From PUMD01 sp964599275 (GTDB lineage Bacteria; Bacillota; Sulfobacillia; SLMV01), in assembly GCA_964599275.1 (NCBI GenBank), contig CAZRFK010000050.1, positions 1-14,646 of the forward strand: DNA of 14,646 bases. Reading direction: 5' to 3'. The notes below the pieces were generated by a model. That model worked only from the letters and a program-made list of their open reading frames with translations. It searched no databases and was not told where the DNA came from. Positions 8,467-14,646 of this stretch are shown piece by piece (position 1 is the stretch's first letter; each line of letters opens with the position of its first letter). Both the position numbers and the translations under genes were made by a program.

Positions 8467-8578
8467 AATACCCTCCCAGTAAAAAGCCATTAGGCAACTG
8501 CTCGCTACTTTTGAGGCAGTGCACCTGTACTGAACACAAAATACTCTAACTTTCAAATGATGACTGAATCGTTATCAA

Positions 8579-8604
8579 CCAACTTGTGAAACGTTTCCAG
8601 TTGG
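8579..8604. promoter_or_regulatory. Compound palindrome, possible LacI-type operator
   Basis: An inner perfect palindrome GAAACGTTTC (8588-8597) sits within outer arms CCAACT (8579-8584) and AGTTGG (8599-8604), offset by one base. A central CG with flanking GAAA/TTTC is the form of LacI/GalR-family operators (cre and RbsR sites are similar). It lies 113 bases before the GlmL-like start codon, a possible regulatory site for that gene. No LacI-family gene is in the window, so the role is inferred from form and place only. Confidence 0.35.
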
Positions 8605-8741
8605 CAATGGGAAGTCTATTGCTCCAAAAAACATCAGCAGATGACACCTTAATTAGAAAACCGCCCTCAGCGATGGTTAATAAACACTTCTATCAATATG
8701 AAAGGTTTCCCTTCCAGCTATTTGTCGACACATTGTCATAT

Positions 8742-8980
8742 CTCACATCAAAGTGAGTTTCTGAGCGTCGGGCGCTCCCGCAGAGCTGATCCTCGGCCCT
8801 GTACCCTTCGTACAGTTAATGATCGCGAGCCACAATCCTCTGTTTCAGCCCCCTGTTAATAGCTGCCTCCTGGGCTGTATCTACAAGATGCCAGATTAAT
8901 GACCTTTTCTAAAAAGAAAGACTGCCGGACTGAAACAGGGAGCAGGGAATCCGTATATCTGGGATTCCCCGATCTTTTTT
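8742..8980 (+). ncRNA. Candidate structured small RNA ending in an intrinsic terminator
   Basis: Successive inverted repeats can fold on the plus strand: CTCAC/GTGAG (8742-8757), GAGCG/CGCTC (8763-8777), CTGTAC/GTACAG with a 5-nt loop (8799-8815), and a long-range stem CTGTTTCAG (8840-8848) with CTGAAACAG (8930-8938). Inside that stem are TTAAT/ATTAA and CTGG/CCAG pairings and a CTTTTCT/AGAAAG hairpin. A strong terminator follows directly (8945-8980). No gene begins downstream on this strand, so a leader or riboswitch role is unlikely and a free small RNA fits better. I do not recognise the family: tmRNA, RNase P RNA and SRP RNA signatures are absent, and 6S RNA cannot be judged by eye. No clear promoter was found. 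The inverted repeats are seen directly; an RNA gene is inferred. Confidence 0.3.
8945..8980 (+). terminator. Intrinsic terminator, plus strand
   Basis: The stem GGGAATCC (8945-8952) with GGATTCCC (8962-8969) has a 9-nt loop and is followed by CGATC and a run of six T (8975-8980). This is a classic Rho-independent terminator for plus-strand transcription. No plus-strand protein gene precedes it within several kilobases, which is the main reason to suspect a transcribed RNA upstream. Confidence 0.65.
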
Positions 8981-9008
8981 GACTGAACACCAATCTGTAT
9001 GTCACAGG

Positions 9009-9287
9009 TCAAGGAGTGCTTTCCTCAAACTTCATCCGCAGACTGCGACGATACGGTCGTTGGTTGTCAAAATCGCCCGACACAGCAAGATAATCGTCTG
9101 AACCCGGAATGGGGATAACTCTCCGTAATTCTAGGTTCAAGCGACCGGCTGGTCTTCTCTGGTGGTAAACTCTGAAAACAACTTGTTGAGTGGCGTACGT
9201 TCAAATCACTGTTGGGAAGTGTAAGAGTCCTGAACTTGCCATAGGAGTTTGTCACTCACCCGGTAGTTTCTCCGAATAATACCGCAT
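9009..9287 (-). pseudogene. Decayed reading frame of unknown family
   Basis: On the minus strand, one frame from ATG 9287 to TGA 9009 reads as protein-like sequence broken by two in-frame stops. The first piece is MRYYSEKLPGE. The last piece is about 64 codons long, with segments such as RVYHQRRPAGRLNLELR and IPIPGSDDYLAVSGDFDN. The charged, RR-rich C-terminus recalls PilZ-type domains, but this likeness is faint and I do not assign a family. The overlapping 62-codon frame (9067-9255) has more serine-rich, random-looking sequence. Either the region is a gene remnant or the resemblance to protein is chance. Confidence 0.25.
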
Positions 9288-9297
9288 CAGTGCGGCA
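9280..9297 (-). terminator. Weak terminator-like hairpin behind the glycosyltransferase operon
   Basis: On the minus strand TGCCGCA and TGCGGTA pair through seven positions (one G-T) around the 4-nt loop CTGA, followed by TTATT. It lies about 25 bases after the stop of the last glycosyltransferase gene, the right place for an operon terminator. The T tract is short, so the call is tentative. Confidence 0.35.
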
Positions 9298-9319
9298 CTT
9301 CTGCATCATGGATCCAGCT

Positions 9320-10303
9320 CTAACCAACAAATATCTCTTCAAGAAATCGGCCTACAACAGTTTGATGATGATACTGGTCAACATGGTGTCTGCGCTCAGG
9401 AGCTGAATCAACTATTGAAACTACTTCTTCCACATCATATGGAGTATACAGGTTATCGCGATGAATAAATTCACTAAAACACATGGATGCTGGGGCCACT
9501 GGTACGACATTGAGATAAATTGCCTCGATCATTGAGGATGGCAGCATATCCGCCAGCGAAGTAGTTACCACCACCGATGCTGAGCTGAGCCTTCTGTGAT
9601 ATTTATCCTTGGTGGGATTAAATATAAACTCCACACCTACTTCCTCAGCGATGTCAAGCAGCGGTCCAATGGTCTTGTCTTGTTCGATCAGTTGGCTGGC
9701 TCTGCTCCCGCTCAGGTGCTGAACCCTGTAACCTCTATCCACCAGCCTTCTGGCAACCTCCAGTTCGAGGACATGAAGCTTTTCAAGGGCAAATCTTTGA
9801 TTGAACACCACCAGTTTTTCCTCTTTTTGGATTCCGCGATAAGGTTCATATATCTGAAAATCAAAAGGAAATCCGGTGACAATAACCTGGTCGGCAAGTT
9901 CAGGATAACTGCGGCACAGACATGTCTTACACCACTGTGAGGTGACTAAGATCTTGTCGTACAGCGACAGTCGATAACGTTCCCGCAGGCCATCTGCTGC
10001 TTCAATCAACACCGCTGGCTCAAAGGGCATGGCTGTCAGTCCAACGACATATCCGTATTTGCGGCCCGGTTTATCTTTGATTTCCTCGATCATTGGGCTC
10101 TGCGCCCAGGATAAAAACCAGGCATCCTGAGAATTGCTCCGAATGTTTCTTATCTCCTGCAAAGGAATATCCGTGGAATACCAATCAAAAGGCGGTATCT
10201 CTGAAAAAGAAATATTGCGCCGTATGAGTTCATTTCTCACTGCTTCGGTAAAATTCCCCGTCCAGTTTCCTTCTGAGCTGTTAAATCCCATAAAAAACAA
10301 CAT
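9320..10303 (-). CDS. Glycosyltransferase-like protein (GT-B, group 1 type), paralog of the upstream gene
   Basis: A 327-aa soluble protein with the outline of a GT-B glycosyltransferase. The N-terminal half has AWFLSWAQSP (61-70) and VTGFPFDF (142-149). The C-terminal half begins with VVFNQRFALEKLH (165-177), continues with a nucleotide-sugar-binding-type helix, and ends with SSMIEAIYLNVVPVAP (256-271), which corresponds to the EAxxxGxPV donor-site motif of family 1. The acceptor and donor sugars cannot be told. Its ATG shares the A of the previous gene's stop (TAATG), so translation is coupled to its paralog; there is no strong ribosome binding site of its own. The two proteins align over their whole length, indicating a tandem duplication that has diverged. 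With the nucleotide-sugar dehydrogenase upstream, a role in cell-surface polysaccharide synthesis is inferred. Confidence 0.75.
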   Translation of the reverse strand: MLFFMGFNSSEGNWTGNFTEAVRNELIRRNISFSEIPPFDWYSTDIPLQEIRNIRSNSQDAWFLSWAQSPMIEEIKDKPGRKYGYVVGLTAMPFEPAVLIEAADGLRERYRLSLYDKILVTSQWCKTCLCRSYPELADQVIVTGFPFDFQIYEPYRGIQKEEKLVVFNQRFALEKLHVLELEVARRLVDRGYRVQHLSGSRASQLIEQDKTIGPLLDIAEEVGVEFIFNPTKDKYHRRLSSASVVVTTSLADMLPSSMIEAIYLNVVPVAPASMCFSEFIHRDNLYTPYDVEEVVSIVDSAPERRHHVDQYHHQTVVGRFLEEIFVG

Positions 10304-11370
10304 TATAGAAGCCCCATCTCTTCCAGATAAATGTTCACCACTGTATCGGGGTGAAACCTTTCAAACTGCACCTCTGCACAGGGAGCAGCAAATAATATTT
10401 CCAAAATGTTTTGGATGTTGTAGGGAGAATATCTGTTGCTGGAACTGACATATTCAGTGAATGGCCCAAAATCAGGAACAATGGGTGTCACATTTAATGC
10501 AGCGGCCTCCAGCGTGCTGACTGATAGAGTTTCTGCTAATGGAGTAGTTATCATCGCTGTGGCCCTGGCAAGCCGCTTATAATATTCTTCCTTTGAGGAG
10601 TTTACGATGAACTGCATCCCTCTTTTTCTGGCTTCCCTTATTAATACACGGCGGTGCCTCTGCTGCATGCACCGGTCGAACTCCCTCTCCCCCATGAGTT
10701 GAACTGGATGATAACCTAACCCAACTAAAATATCTGCAAGGTGCACCTGAAGGATATGAAGTTTATCAAGAGAAAACCNNNNNNNNNNNNNNNNNNNNNN
10801 NNNNNNNNNNNNNNNNNNNNNNNNNNNNNNNNNNNNNNNNNNNNNNNNNNNNNNNNNNNNNNNNNNNNNNNNNNNNNNGAAAACCACCATGTTCTCTCTT
10901 TTGTCAGTGGTCTTGTAAGCAGAAAGCGTGGTTCCGTCAAAGGGAAATCCGCTGACTATCACTGTATGTTTCAATTCCGGATACTTGTTGATAATCAGCT
11001 GACGTGCCCACTGCGAGTTCACAAACAGACCATCATAAAGTGAAAGTGTTGTCTGTTCGTCCAGATAGTATCCCTGCAGGCGTGCTGGCTCAAATAAAGA
11101 TGCGTAAATTCCGTGGACGTGACCAAACAGCTTCCCTGTTGCCTTATCCCTGATGTACTGGGATAAAGGGTTTTGAGCATACGATAACAGCCAGATGTTG
11201 TCTTTTTCATCCGGGATAATATCGATCAGTGCCCGGACATGCTCTTCGGATTGGGAAAGTGAAATTTCCTTGAAATTCACACCCTCCACCATCAGCTGTG
11301 TACGAACCGCCTGTTGATACATTCCGAAATATTTTTCTCCACTGACAGCTTCGGTGATGAAGTAGATCAT
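10303..11370 (-). CDS. Glycosyltransferase-like protein (GT-B, group 1 type), interrupted by assembly gap
   Basis: This is the first of two paralogous glycosyltransferase-like genes. It begins at the ATG at 11370, preceded by CGGAGG with a 5-nt spacer; the 21 codons of open frame upstream have no counterpart in the paralog, whose start aligns with MIYFITEAVSGEK. Matching segments are WLLSYAQNPL (paralog WFLSWAQSPM), VSGFPFDG, FSLDKLHILQ and the donor-site-like SVSTLEAAALNVTPIVP. The coding sequence contains 100 N (10779-10878) between VVF and FSLDKLH. The frame is preserved across the run, and the paralog shows only NQR at this place, so the gene is probably intact and the gap nearly empty. 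It follows the nucleotide-sugar dehydrogenase by about 120 bases on the same strand and overlaps the second paralog by one base. A surface glycan role is inferred; substrates are unknown. Confidence 0.75.
   Translation of the reverse strand: MIYFITEAVSGEKYFGMYQQAVRTQLMVEGVNFKEISLSQSEEHVRALIDIIPDEKDNIWLLSYAQNPLSQYIRDKATGKLFGHVHGIYASLFEPARLQGYYLDEQTTLSLYDGLFVNSQWARQLIINKYPELKHTVIVSGFPFDGTTLSAYKTTDKRENMVVFXXXXXXXXXXXXXXXXXXXXXXXXXXXXXXXXXXFSLDKLHILQVHLADILVGLGYHPVQLMGEREFDRCMQQRHRRVLIREARKRGMQFIVNSSKEEYYKRLARATAMITTPLAETLSVSTLEAAALNVTPIVPDFGPFTEYVSSSNRYSPYNIQNILEILFAAPCAEVQFERFHPDTVVNIYLEEMGLL
10779..10878. other. Assembly gap (100 N)
   Basis: Exactly 100 undetermined bases, a customary placeholder for a gap of unknown size. 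The sequence GAAAACC borders the run on both sides. Comparison with the neighbouring paralog suggests that about 7 bases are truly missing. Confidence 0.98.
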
Positions 11371-11489
11371 TATTGCCTCCGAACAATTTCTTTGAAATGA
11401 AGTCGATACTACAGGTGAACATCCTGTCGCCACACTGCATTTCTCAATGGCAATCCTTTGTCCTTCTGTATCCCGCGAACAAAGAATAG

Positions 11490-12794
11490 TCAGTTGAAAA
11501 TATCCCTCACGTGTTCAGCATCCTCCCTGCTGATTTTGCCGGTCATATCAATAATCAGGGAGCTGTTGTCTTTCAGCCACTCTCGGTCATACAAGCTGTG
11601 AGCCACCGCAAAAACAACACAGTCCTTCTGTTGGAGCGTTTCTGCACAGAGTTTTTGGCCCCGAATGTTTACACCATCTGCCCGAATGACATTTACAAAA
11701 GGATCATGAAAGGTGATTTCGAAATTGTACCGTTCGATCAGCCTGTTAATCAACTTGACTGTTGGCGAACCCCGCAGGTCATTGACATCCTCCTTATAAG
11801 TCACCCCCAGAAAGAACACTCTTTTTCTTTGAGGACCATTCAGATTATATTCTGTGAGCACATCCAACAGTTTTCTTTCGGCAAATTCAGGCATTGATTC
11901 GTTGATGTTTCGCGCACTCTCCGCAAGGCAGGCTGGATCCCCCTGCTTTCTTGCCCATTGTGTGTAAAAAACGCTGTCAACAGGAATGCAGTGTCCCCCC
12001 ACTCCATGACCAGGATAAAAGGGTGTAAACCCGTACTCTTTTGTGCCAGCAGCTTCTATTACCTCTCTGATATCTATACCAGCTTCAGAAAATATTTGAG
12101 CCATCTCATTTACCAGGGCAATATTGACGTCCCTGTGGGTATTTTCGAGTATCTTGGCCGCCTCAGCAACTTCAGGAGAACTGACAGACTTAGTTTTCAC
12201 TCCCAGTCTGCGGTAAAAAGCTTCTGTCAGGGTGAGACACTTTTCCGTAACCCCGGAAACAATCTTGGTGATATTCCTCAGAGTCATCTGAGGGCTGGCT
12301 GGATCCACACGCTCTGGCGAAAACCCCAGAAAGAAATCCCCTCCAACTTCCAACCCGGTTTGCTGCAGGAACGGCAGCAGAGTTTGCCTGGTGAACTGGG
12401 GATTTACCGTACTTTCAAGAATAATGAGTTTCTCTGACAGAGAATACTGCAGCAGCTGCTCGACGGCATTGAAGATATGAGAGTAATCTGGCTCACCATC
12501 CGACGTCAGAGGGGTTGGGACACACAGTACAATGACATCAGCAGAACAGGCGTCAAAATACTCACTGCATGGGCGGAATTTTTCCTGTTCCAAAGCGAAG
12601 CCGAGTCTCTGATCGGAAACATTGTTGGTATAAGATCTACCGGATTTTAATCTTTCTATTTTTCCCTCGTCTGAATCTATCCCGGTAACCTGAAAACCAG
12701 ATTCTGAGCATAATAAGGCCAGTGGAAGCCCAACATAACCCAAACCAATTAGGGCGATATGTGTTTCTTCGGCTTTTATCATTTTTCTCAACAA
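11490..12794 (-). CDS. Nucleotide-sugar dehydrogenase (UDP-GlcNAc/ManNAc dehydrogenase type, WecC/TviB/WbpA family)
   Basis: The enzyme oxidises C6 of a UDP-sugar to the uronic acid with two NAD+. The 434-aa protein has the Rossmann motif IGLGYVGLP (16-24), SPERVDP (159-165), the central helix EAAKILENTHRDVNIALVNE (211-230), the catalytic Cys269 in GHGVGGHCIPVD, and the C-terminal UDP-binding YKEDVNDLRGSP (333-344). ENTHRDVNIALVNE and the length fit the UDP-N-acetylhexosamine branch better than UDP-glucose dehydrogenase, but the exact substrate is not settled. The start is taken as TTG 12794 because GGAGG sits 7 bases ahead; the alternatives are TTG 12791 and ATG 12782, the latter 19 bases from that site. 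It heads a minus-strand operon with two glycosyltransferase-like genes, so it probably supplies a uronic acid for a surface polysaccharide. Confidence 0.9.
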   Translation of the reverse strand: MLRKMIKAEETHIALIGLGYVGLPLALLCSESGFQVTGIDSDEGKIERLKSGRSYTNNVSDQRLGFALEQEKFRPCSEYFDACSADVIVLCVPTPLTSDGEPDYSHIFNAVEQLLQYSLSEKLIILESTVNPQFTRQTLLPFLQQTGLEVGGDFFLGFSPERVDPASPQMTLRNITKIVSGVTEKCLTLTEAFYRRLGVKTKSVSSPEVAEAAKILENTHRDVNIALVNEMAQIFSEAGIDIREVIEAAGTKEYGFTPFYPGHGVGGHCIPVDSVFYTQWARKQGDPACLAESARNINESMPEFAERKLLDVLTEYNLNGPQRKRVFFLGVTYKEDVNDLRGSPTVKLINRLIERYNFEITFHDPFVNVIRADGVNIRGQKLCAETLQQKDCVVFAVAHSLYDREWLKDNSSLIIDMTGKISREDAEHVRDIFN

Positions 12795-13095
12795 CGTACT
12801 CCCTCCAAACCCTGGAGTTAAATCACACTCCTCATCACATTATGTAATCAACAACCAGAAGGTTACAGAATACGAAGTCGCTGCCAGAAGGAGTTTCTGC
12901 TCCCAACAAAAGACTCTTGGCAATCAGGGAAAACATCGCCTGCAGCCAGCATCTGCAGCAGGAAATCTCCAGTCTGATGTCAAATAATCCAATGAGAGCT
13001 CGATCATTATATGGTTGCCTGGTAGTTATCCCTGATAGGTGCATAATCATATAAATCACCAGTAGAAACAGCAGTTCACAGAAAGGATGAGAAAA
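12795..13095. other. Divergent intergenic region
   Basis: About 300 bases between the minus-strand dehydrogenase and the plus-strand VOC gene should hold promoters for both, but I found no near-consensus -35/-10 pair. Weak AT-rich -10-like sequences occur on the plus side around 13033-13047 and on the minus side around 12838-12846. A CTGCAG/CTGCAG inverted repeat lies near 12941-12959. A 107-codon minus-strand frame crossing this region (12835-13158) overlaps the VOC gene start and has no family character, so I do not call it. Confidence 0.5.
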
Positions 13096-13665
13096 ATGAA
13101 ACCTGGCGAAACAAAAATAATCCCTCCCAGGGGTGTGCAGTTGAATGAGATTCACCACGTATGTATAGTTGTTCGCGATGCAGAAGACACCGCCACAAAA
13201 TTTGCTGAGATGGGCATCGGACCTTTCACCGTAAGAATGGTTGAAACACCGGAAGAGAGGGCATCTGTACGGGGCGAACCAACTTCATACACCTTAAAAT
13301 TTGCGTATGCCCAGGCAGGTCCAATTGTCCTAGAACTGGTAGAACCGGTTCAGGGGCACAGCCACTACAGTGAATTTCTGGACGAATACGGAGAGGGCAT
13401 TCATCATATTGGTTTTAAATCACCAGACCAGCTGGATGGGGAACTGCAGAGATGGCAGCAAGAAGGAATTGAACCTCTTCAGATAAACCGGCGCGAGGAT
13501 ACTCGTTACGGCTGGGCTTATATGGACACAGAGGACCTGGTTGGCTGCACTTTAGAAGTGGTGTGCGACCCTCCACTGGGCTGGTGGGAAAGCAAAGCTT
13601 TAGCTGACGATCTAGATGGCCCGCTGCAGCAGTCAGTAAGTTCTGAGAAAGAGGAACATCAATAA
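13096..13665 (+). CDS. VOC-superfamily protein (methylmalonyl-CoA epimerase/glyoxalase-like)
   Basis: A 189-aa protein of the vicinal-oxygen-chelate superfamily, whose members bind a divalent metal between two beta-alpha-beta-beta-beta modules. Module one starts with NEIHHVCIVVRD (17-28) and ends with IVLELVEP (77-84); module two starts with GIHHIGFKS (101-109) and ends with CTLEVVCDP (151-159). His20/21, Glu80 or Glu83, His103/104 and Glu154 are the likely metal ligands, in the arrangement of methylmalonyl-CoA epimerase. At 189 aa it is longer than the usual epimerase (about 135-150), with an acidic tail. The start at 13096 is preferred over 13087 because AGAAAGG ends 9 bases before it and none before 13087. 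No methylmalonyl-CoA mutase or related gene is adjacent, so the reaction is open; glyoxalase, dioxygenase and lyase relatives exist. The GNAT remnant follows 27 bases later. Confidence 0.85.
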   Translation: MKPGETKIIPPRGVQLNEIHHVCIVVRDAEDTATKFAEMGIGPFTVRMVETPEERASVRGEPTSYTLKFAYAQAGPIVLELVEPVQGHSHYSEFLDEYGEGIHHIGFKSPDQLDGELQRWQQEGIEPLQINRREDTRYGWAYMDTEDLVGCTLEVVCDPPLGWWESKALADDLDGPLQQSVSSEKEEHQ

Positions 13666-13692
13666 GTAGAAAACAGAAATGGAGACCCCGCC

Positions 13693-14368
13693 ATGATTTA
13701 CGAACTTCAAAAGGACCAGTATAAACGTTGTCGAGCTATTCTGAATGAATAAGGGCACCTTGAGGCGAAAGTAATCGTGGCGGGAAACAACCCGGGAAGG
13801 CTATTTGTTGATAACGCACACTCTCCCAGGTCGGGACTTATATGGTTGGATAATATGGATGGGTTTTGCTTCTTTTGTGATCACAACAACTCATCATTTG
13901 ACAAGGAAATTTTCAACTTCATAGCTCACACGATTTTGAAAGAAGCAAACCTTAAGGGTCTGAAATGGTTCGAATGCTTTGGCAATCATCCAAAATGGGA
14001 AGAATCCATTGCAGAAATATTTGCCGACAGAGACCTCCAGACCTGTACTCAGCATCTTTATCAACTGGATAACCATGCAAACAGTGAATGCCACAGGGCT
14101 GTGAACCTGGATGAATTTGAACTGTTGAAACTGACTGAAGGCTTACTAGATTATGATATAGAGAATCTTTGCTTCATTGAGGACAATAGCAACCCGTTCT
14201 GGAGGAGTCTAGAAGACTTCTATAATAAGGGAATAGGTTTCTGCGTACTGCATAACAACACCGCAGTCAGCCTCTGCCTGTCTGTCAGGTTTTGTCCATC
14301 AGGATGTTCACGTTGTAGACATTGAAACCGTGAGAACCTACAGGTCCGTTTTCAGCAGTGCGGGCTAA
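13693..14368 (+). pseudogene. GNAT acetyltransferase (GNAT_acetyltran family) pseudogene
   Basis: A ribosome binding site (GGAG, 13681-13684) and ATG 13693 start a family-like N-terminus, MIYELQKDQYKRCR. After 19 codons an in-frame TAA (13750-13752) interrupts it. The same frame then continues with GHLEAKVIVAGNNPGRLFVD, which matches the family without a gap. Near 14285 the frame shifts: removing T14285 would restore SAGFVHQDVHVVDIETV, running in frame 2 to TYRS. The frame ends at TAA 14366-14368, before the acetyl-CoA-binding core is complete. Three independent lesions argue for real decay rather than one sequencing error. A shorter product from GTG 13777 to 14325 could be translated but would lack the catalytic half. 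Intact members are small GNAT enzymes of uncertain substrate. The partner VOC gene just upstream looks intact. Confidence 0.75.
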
Positions 14369-14408
14369 TCCCAGAATCAATTATGCGATATCCAGTTTCA
14401 GGTAATGG

Positions 14409-14594
14409 TCAGTCAGGCGGCCCTCTCAGGTAGACCTCCGGTTTCACCCCCATAAGCCGCATCACCTTTCGCGGCACCTTGAGGTTGGTGGGAAAATCCC
14501 GATTGCCGTGCTCATCCCTGACAATTCCCAGGTGAGAGAATCGGTCCAGTACCTTTTTCCCGGTCGGCCGCGAGGTGGCTCCTTCTTTTTCTGC
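14409..14594 (-). pseudogene. Truncated reading frame of unknown family at the window edge
   Basis: On the minus strand a 61-codon stretch with no start codon near its beginning runs from a stop at 14595-14597 to TGA 14409-14411. It reads like the C-terminal end of a real protein: GATSRPTGKKVLDRFSHLG, then DEHGNRDFPTNLKVPRKVM, then GVKPEVYLRGPPD. I do not recognise the family. Its upstream end coincides with the repeated sequence at 14599-14641, so the gene may have been cut by insertion of a mobile element lying to the right. It could instead be part of that element. Confidence 0.4.
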
Positions 14595-14598
14595 CTAT

Positions 14599-14641
14599 TT
14601 GCCCACCTCTGTACTTTTTAATTGCCATCCCCTGTACTTCT
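14599..14641. repeat. Tandem 20-nt repeats, 23-nt period; possible IS21-type element end
   Basis: Two copies, TTGCCCACCTCTGTACTTTT (14599-14618) and TTGCCATCCCCTGTACTTCT (14622-14641), match at 16 of 20 positions. IS21-family elements carry several such imperfect repeats of about 20 bp just inside their ends, and CTGTACTTTT-type repeats of this kind are familiar from Gram-positive members. An end near 14592, with the element extending beyond the window, would fit. No transposase sequence is visible in the window, so the assignment is tentative. Confidence 0.4.
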
Positions 14642-14646
14642 ATCCT

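Larger units (their letters stand above)
8467..9319. other. Long region without an intact gene (about 850 nt)
   Basis: No intact protein gene is supported on either strand here; short open frames lack ribosome binding sites and family character. The segment holds a compound palindrome (8579-8604), a chain of hairpins ending in an intrinsic terminator on the plus strand (8742-8980), a broken minus-strand reading frame (9009-9287) and a hairpin just behind the glycosyltransferase operon (9280-9297). In 8605-8741 I see nothing beyond A+T-rich sequence. I looked for a cobalamin riboswitch ahead of the GlmL-like gene and found no B12-box sequence. I could not place a convincing promoter for that gene. 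Confidence 0.6.

Noticed and set aside
8467..8760. Cobalamin riboswitch upstream of the GlmL-like gene
   Set aside because: No B12-box sequence or matching terminator was found on the minus strand; the clear terminator nearby faces the other way.
9120..9150. Possible tRNA T-arm (GGTTCAAGC)
   Set aside because: No matching acceptor stem, anticodon arm or D arm could be built around it.
9067..9255. 62-codon minus-strand frame
   Set aside because: Serine-rich, random-looking sequence with no convincing ribosome binding site; the alternative frame is more protein-like, though broken.
12835..13158. 107-codon minus-strand frame between the dehydrogenase and VOC genes
   Set aside because: It overlaps the start of the VOC gene in antisense, is composed of hydrophobic and Cys-rich runs without known motifs, and has no good ribosome binding site.
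13096..13665. VOC protein as methylmalonyl-CoA epimerase working with the GlmL-like protein in one B12 pathway
   Set aside because: The genes are about 5 kb apart on opposite strands with a polysaccharide operon between them, and no mutase is present; the link would be guesswork.
1..14646. CRISPR array or defence island
   Set aside because: No regularly spaced identical repeats and no cas, toxin-antitoxin or restriction genes are seen; the only tandem repeat is the two-copy one at the right edge.

Overview
The window looks like draft sequence from a low-to-mid GC Gram-positive-type anaerobe (Bacillota; a Halanaerobiales-like lineage is possible but not proven). This rests on strong GGAGG-type ribosome binding sites with some GTG/TTG starts, a cysteine desulfurase-mnmA pair as in Bacillus yrvO-mnmA, a CsoR-type copper operator, and a GlmL/MutL-type ASKHA protein typical of B12-mutase-using anaerobes. 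A run of 100 N at 10779-10878 shows it is a scaffold.

Layout. (1) 1-1633, plus strand: the C-terminal part of a cysteine desulfurase, then mnmA one base later; together they make 2-thiouridine at tRNA position 34. (2) 1752-8466, minus strand, read right to left: a GlmL/MutL-family ATPase-like protein (600 aa), an 11-nt-overlapping partner protein of unknown function built from barrel-sandwich (lipoyl-like) modules with a KOW-like tail, a solitary Dam-type adenine methyltransferase, and a copper P-type ATPase (copA). copA has its own near-perfect sigma-A promoter, with a CsoR-like inverted repeat where transcription should start. (3) 8467-9319: about 850 nt without an intact gene. It holds a compound palindrome, a chain of hairpins ending in a convincing intrinsic terminator on the plus strand (possible small RNA), and a decayed coding stretch. 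(4) 9320-12794, minus strand: a nucleotide-sugar dehydrogenase followed by two paralogous glycosyltransferase-like proteins joined by a TAATG overlap, i.e. a small surface-polysaccharide operon. The assembly gap lies in the first paralog, and the second paralog suggests only about 7 bases are really missing. (5) 13096-14646: a VOC-superfamily protein, a GNAT acetyltransferase pseudogene (in-frame stop, frameshift, lost C-terminus), an unidentified truncated reading frame on the minus strand, and a 23-nt-period repeat at the window edge that resembles the repeated ends of IS21-type elements.

The best candidates for something undescribed are the GlmL-like/barrel-sandwich gene pair (5307-8466) and the structured, terminator-ended, gene-free segment at 8742-8980. 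The right end (13693-14646) is decaying, mobile-element-associated DNA.
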